Below the pieces are notes generated by a model, which was given only the letters and a program-made list of their open reading frames with translations, had not been told where the DNA came from and did no database searches. Of a DNA stretch of 7,150 nt, positions 5,975-7,150 are shown piece after piece. The number at the start of each line of letters is the position of its first letter. Position 1 is the first letter of the stretch. The position numbers were made by a program, and so were the translations under genes. Source of the stretch: a bacterium (Candidatus Gribaldobacteria) CG10_big_fil_rev_8_21_14_0_10_37_21 (GTDB taxonomy: Bacteria; Patescibacteriota; Minisyncoccia; Minisyncoccales; CG1-02-41-26); the NCBI GenBank assembly GCA_002773495.1, contig PFAX01000042.1, forward strand, positions 1 through 7,150, read 5' to 3'.

Positions 5975-5983
5975 TGCTAAAAT
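5975..5983 (+). promoter_or_regulatory. Extended -10 promoter giving a leaderless mRNA
   Basis: TGC followed by TAAAAT (5978-5983) is an extended -10 with five of six matches in the hexamer. Six to seven nucleotides downstream is 5989-5990, which is the A of the start codon at 5989, so the mRNA would have no 5' leader. The -35 region falls in the preceding terminator arm and is poor (TTTCTG at 5955-5960). Confidence 0.6.
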
Positions 5984-5988
5984 AGTTT

Positions 5989-7011
5989 ATGAGTAAGTTT
6001 ATAAAATTTGGGCTGTCATTTTTTATCGGTTTGACAGTTTTTTTTATTGTGTTAGCAAAAATTGGCACAAACAGCACAAGCCAGGCCCTCAGCTTGTTTT
6101 TTAGTTTGCAGGGGTTAGTAATGTTAGTGCTAACAGCTTTACTTATTTGGGTAAGCACAATTAAATGGAAGCTTATTTTAAAACATCAAGGCGAGCGTTT
6201 TTCCACAAAACAATTAGCACCCTTTATTTTGATTGGTGTTGCTATGAGTTATTTTACCCCTTTCGCTATTTTTGGCGGGGAAATTTTTCGAGTTTATTTT
6301 TTTAAAAAGAAATACCCTAATTTAAAAATAGAAAAAGCCATCGCTTCAGTGGCGACTGATCGAATTTTAGAAGTTACTGCTTTTTTTACTTTTTTAATTA
6401 TTGGTTTGCTTGTTTTTTGGCTTTTTGGGCCTGTTTTTACTTCAGCCCTTGGTTTGGTTGCCCTTGCTTTTGCTGGTTTTTTCTTAACCTTGCTTTTGGT
6501 TTTTTATTTTAGTAATTGGCGCAAGAAAAGCGTTTTGGAGTGGTTTATGAAAAAACTTGCTTTAAAAAAATATTTATTAGGAGACAAAAACGGAGAAATG
6601 GCCCTAGAAACCGAACAAGAGGTTTTTCGTTTCTTTTCGCTTAAAAACAAGGTTTTTTGGCAGGGCTTGGGCTTGGCCTTCTTAGAATATTTTGGTTTTT
6701 TTGTTAGAGCTGTTATTTTGGTTTTCTTTATCACGGGCAGCTTTGAAATAGTAAAATCACTGGCTGTTTATGGCTTTACTAACTTGGCCTCTTTAACCCC
6801 TCTGCCAGCCGCTTTAGGGGCCTTGGAGTTAAGCCAAGGGTTTGCTTTCAGTGTGCTTGGCTTTGGCTTTAACAAGGGGGCTGTTTTCAGTATGGTTTGG
6901 CGGGCAACTGATTTATTTTTCTGCTTTTTGGGCCTTTTCTTTTTTGTTAAGCATGGGGCTGAAGCCGCCCAAGACAAATTGCTTAATGTTTTTGGTAAAC
7001 AAGGTGTTTAA
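5989..7011 (+). CDS. Flippase-like integral membrane protein (LPG synthase TM/YbhN family)
   Basis: This 340-residue multi-pass membrane protein matches the UPF0104/YbhN, 'lysylphosphatidylglycerol synthase TM region' family. Hydrophobic segments lie near 5-24, 38-57, 76-96, 128-148, 152-174, 224-250, 254-268 and 283-320. Family features are GGEIFRVYF (96-104) followed by a basic stretch, SVATDRILE (120-128) just before the fourth segment, TPLPAALGALE (270-280), and WRATDLF (304-310) near the end. A hydrophilic loop at 177-220 carries basic and acidic residues. In MprF this domain flips lysyl-phosphatidylglycerol, and other members are thought to move lipid-linked substrates. The soluble synthase domain of MprF is absent, so 'flippase-like' is as far as the sequence goes. 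It has its own promoter, follows a strong terminator, and has no ribosome-binding site, consistent with leaderless initiation at the first codon. Confidence 0.83.
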   Translation: MSKFIKFGLSFFIGLTVFFIVLAKIGTNSTSQALSLFFSLQGLVMLVLTALLIWVSTIKWKLILKHQGERFSTKQLAPFILIGVAMSYFTPFAIFGGEIFRVYFFKKKYPNLKIEKAIASVATDRILEVTAFFTFLIIGLLVFWLFGPVFTSALGLVALAFAGFFLTLLLVFYFSNWRKKSVLEWFMKKLALKKYLLGDKNGEMALETEQEVFRFFSLKNKVFWQGLGLAFLEYFGFFVRAVILVFFITGSFEIVKSLAVYGFTNLASLTPLPAALGALELSQGFAFSVLGFGFNKGAVFSMVWRATDLFFCFLGLFFFVKHGAEAAQDKLLNVFGKQGV

Positions 7012-7029
7012 TTTTCCACAGCTTGACAC

Positions 7030-7057
7030 TTGCTATTGTCTTGTTTTCTGTTAGAAT
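7030..7057 (+). promoter_or_regulatory. Extended -10 promoter for a downstream gene
   Basis: TGT followed by TAGAAT (7052-7057) is an extended -10 with five of six matches. TTGCTA (7030-7035) lies 16 nt upstream with four of six matches to the -35. A perfect TTGACA at 7023-7028 is 23 nt away, too far for normal pairing. Transcription would start near 7063-7065, at the first of two small hairpins. Confidence 0.5.
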
Positions 7058-7062
7058 AAAAG

Positions 7063-7109
7063 AAAGCTTAAAAAGCTTTTAACAAAAGGTTAACTTTTTA
7101 AAACCTTTT
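7063..7109 (+). other. Hairpin-rich untranslated leader, start
   Basis: Two stem-loops follow the promoter: AAAGCTT/AAGCTTT (7063-7069 with 7073-7079, 3-nt loop) and AAAAGGTT/AACCTTTT (7084-7091 with 7102-7109, 10-nt loop). Part of the second motif recurs as AAAAGGTTTTTAGTTAA at the window end. No ATG or GTG occurs from 7058 to 7150, and the only TTG is closed by TAG within six codons. The transcript therefore has a long leader, unlike the other genes here. The pairings are clear, but a regulatory role is not shown. Confidence 0.35.
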
Positions 7110-7150
7110 TAATAAATATAAAGGTCGTTTGCTAAAAGGTTTTTAGTTAA

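Noticed and set aside
7012..7020. TTTTCCACA, one mismatch from a DnaA box
   Set aside because: It is a single box with no cluster or unwinding element tied to it, and the same string also occurs inside the membrane-protein gene near 6200, so chance is likely.
6842..7054. Plus-strand 70-codon frame overlapping the end of the flippase-like gene
   Set aside because: It is an out-of-frame shadow of the membrane-protein coding sequence and runs through the downstream promoter.

Overview
The window is AT-rich bacterial DNA with nine complete genes, all on the plus strand and tightly packed. I think it comes from an uncultivated Patescibacteria (CPR), most likely a Parcubacteria-like lineage. The reasons are the small intergenic gaps, the low G+C by eye, the lack of any Shine-Dalgarno motif before the nine starts, the GreA variant with a shortened coiled-coil tip, and archaeal-flavoured genes (an elongation-factor-like beta-barrel protein and endonuclease Q) beside plainly bacterial ones (GreA, TsaC/YrdC, sigma70-type -10 boxes). 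This placement is inference. The standard genetic code fits: no frame is interrupted, and eight genes stop with TAA and one with TAG.

Layout: 1-151 is an upstream gap ending in an extended -10 promoter (TGA-TATAAT, 124-132). From 152 to 4067 six genes follow with gaps of 1-15 nt and look like one operon: a SLOG/LOG-like nucleotide-binding protein, a small lysine-rich EF-like protein, an 11-TM amino-acid permease, a PPC/DUF296 protein, a TsaC/YrdC-type threonylcarbamoyl-AMP synthase, and a TIM-barrel protein of unknown function. The 74-nt gap after it carries an A/T-only inverted repeat whose left half encodes the end of the TIM-barrel protein. Then come endonuclease Q (4142-5392), greA with a probable own promoter (start best placed at 5465), a strong intrinsic terminator (5923-5973), and a flippase-like membrane protein (5989-7011) that appears to be made from a leaderless mRNA. 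The last 139 nt hold another extended -10 promoter and a hairpin-rich leader with no start codon; its gene lies outside the window.

The most unusual signal is inside tsaC. At 2951-3040 a 90-nt block contains six direct copies of TAGGACA and a terminal 27-nt palindrome with a GTAG foot, inserted exactly in frame into a surface loop of the enzyme. It resembles a REP-type or Rickettsia-palindromic-element-type insertion that has been tolerated as coding sequence. The second point of interest is the bacterial endonuclease Q, which ends in QPKLF, a plausible sliding-clamp-binding peptide. The genes do not form an obvious single pathway. Translation and RNA quality (TsaC, EF-like protein), deaminated-base repair (EndoQ) and transcription elongation (GreA) are the recognisable themes.
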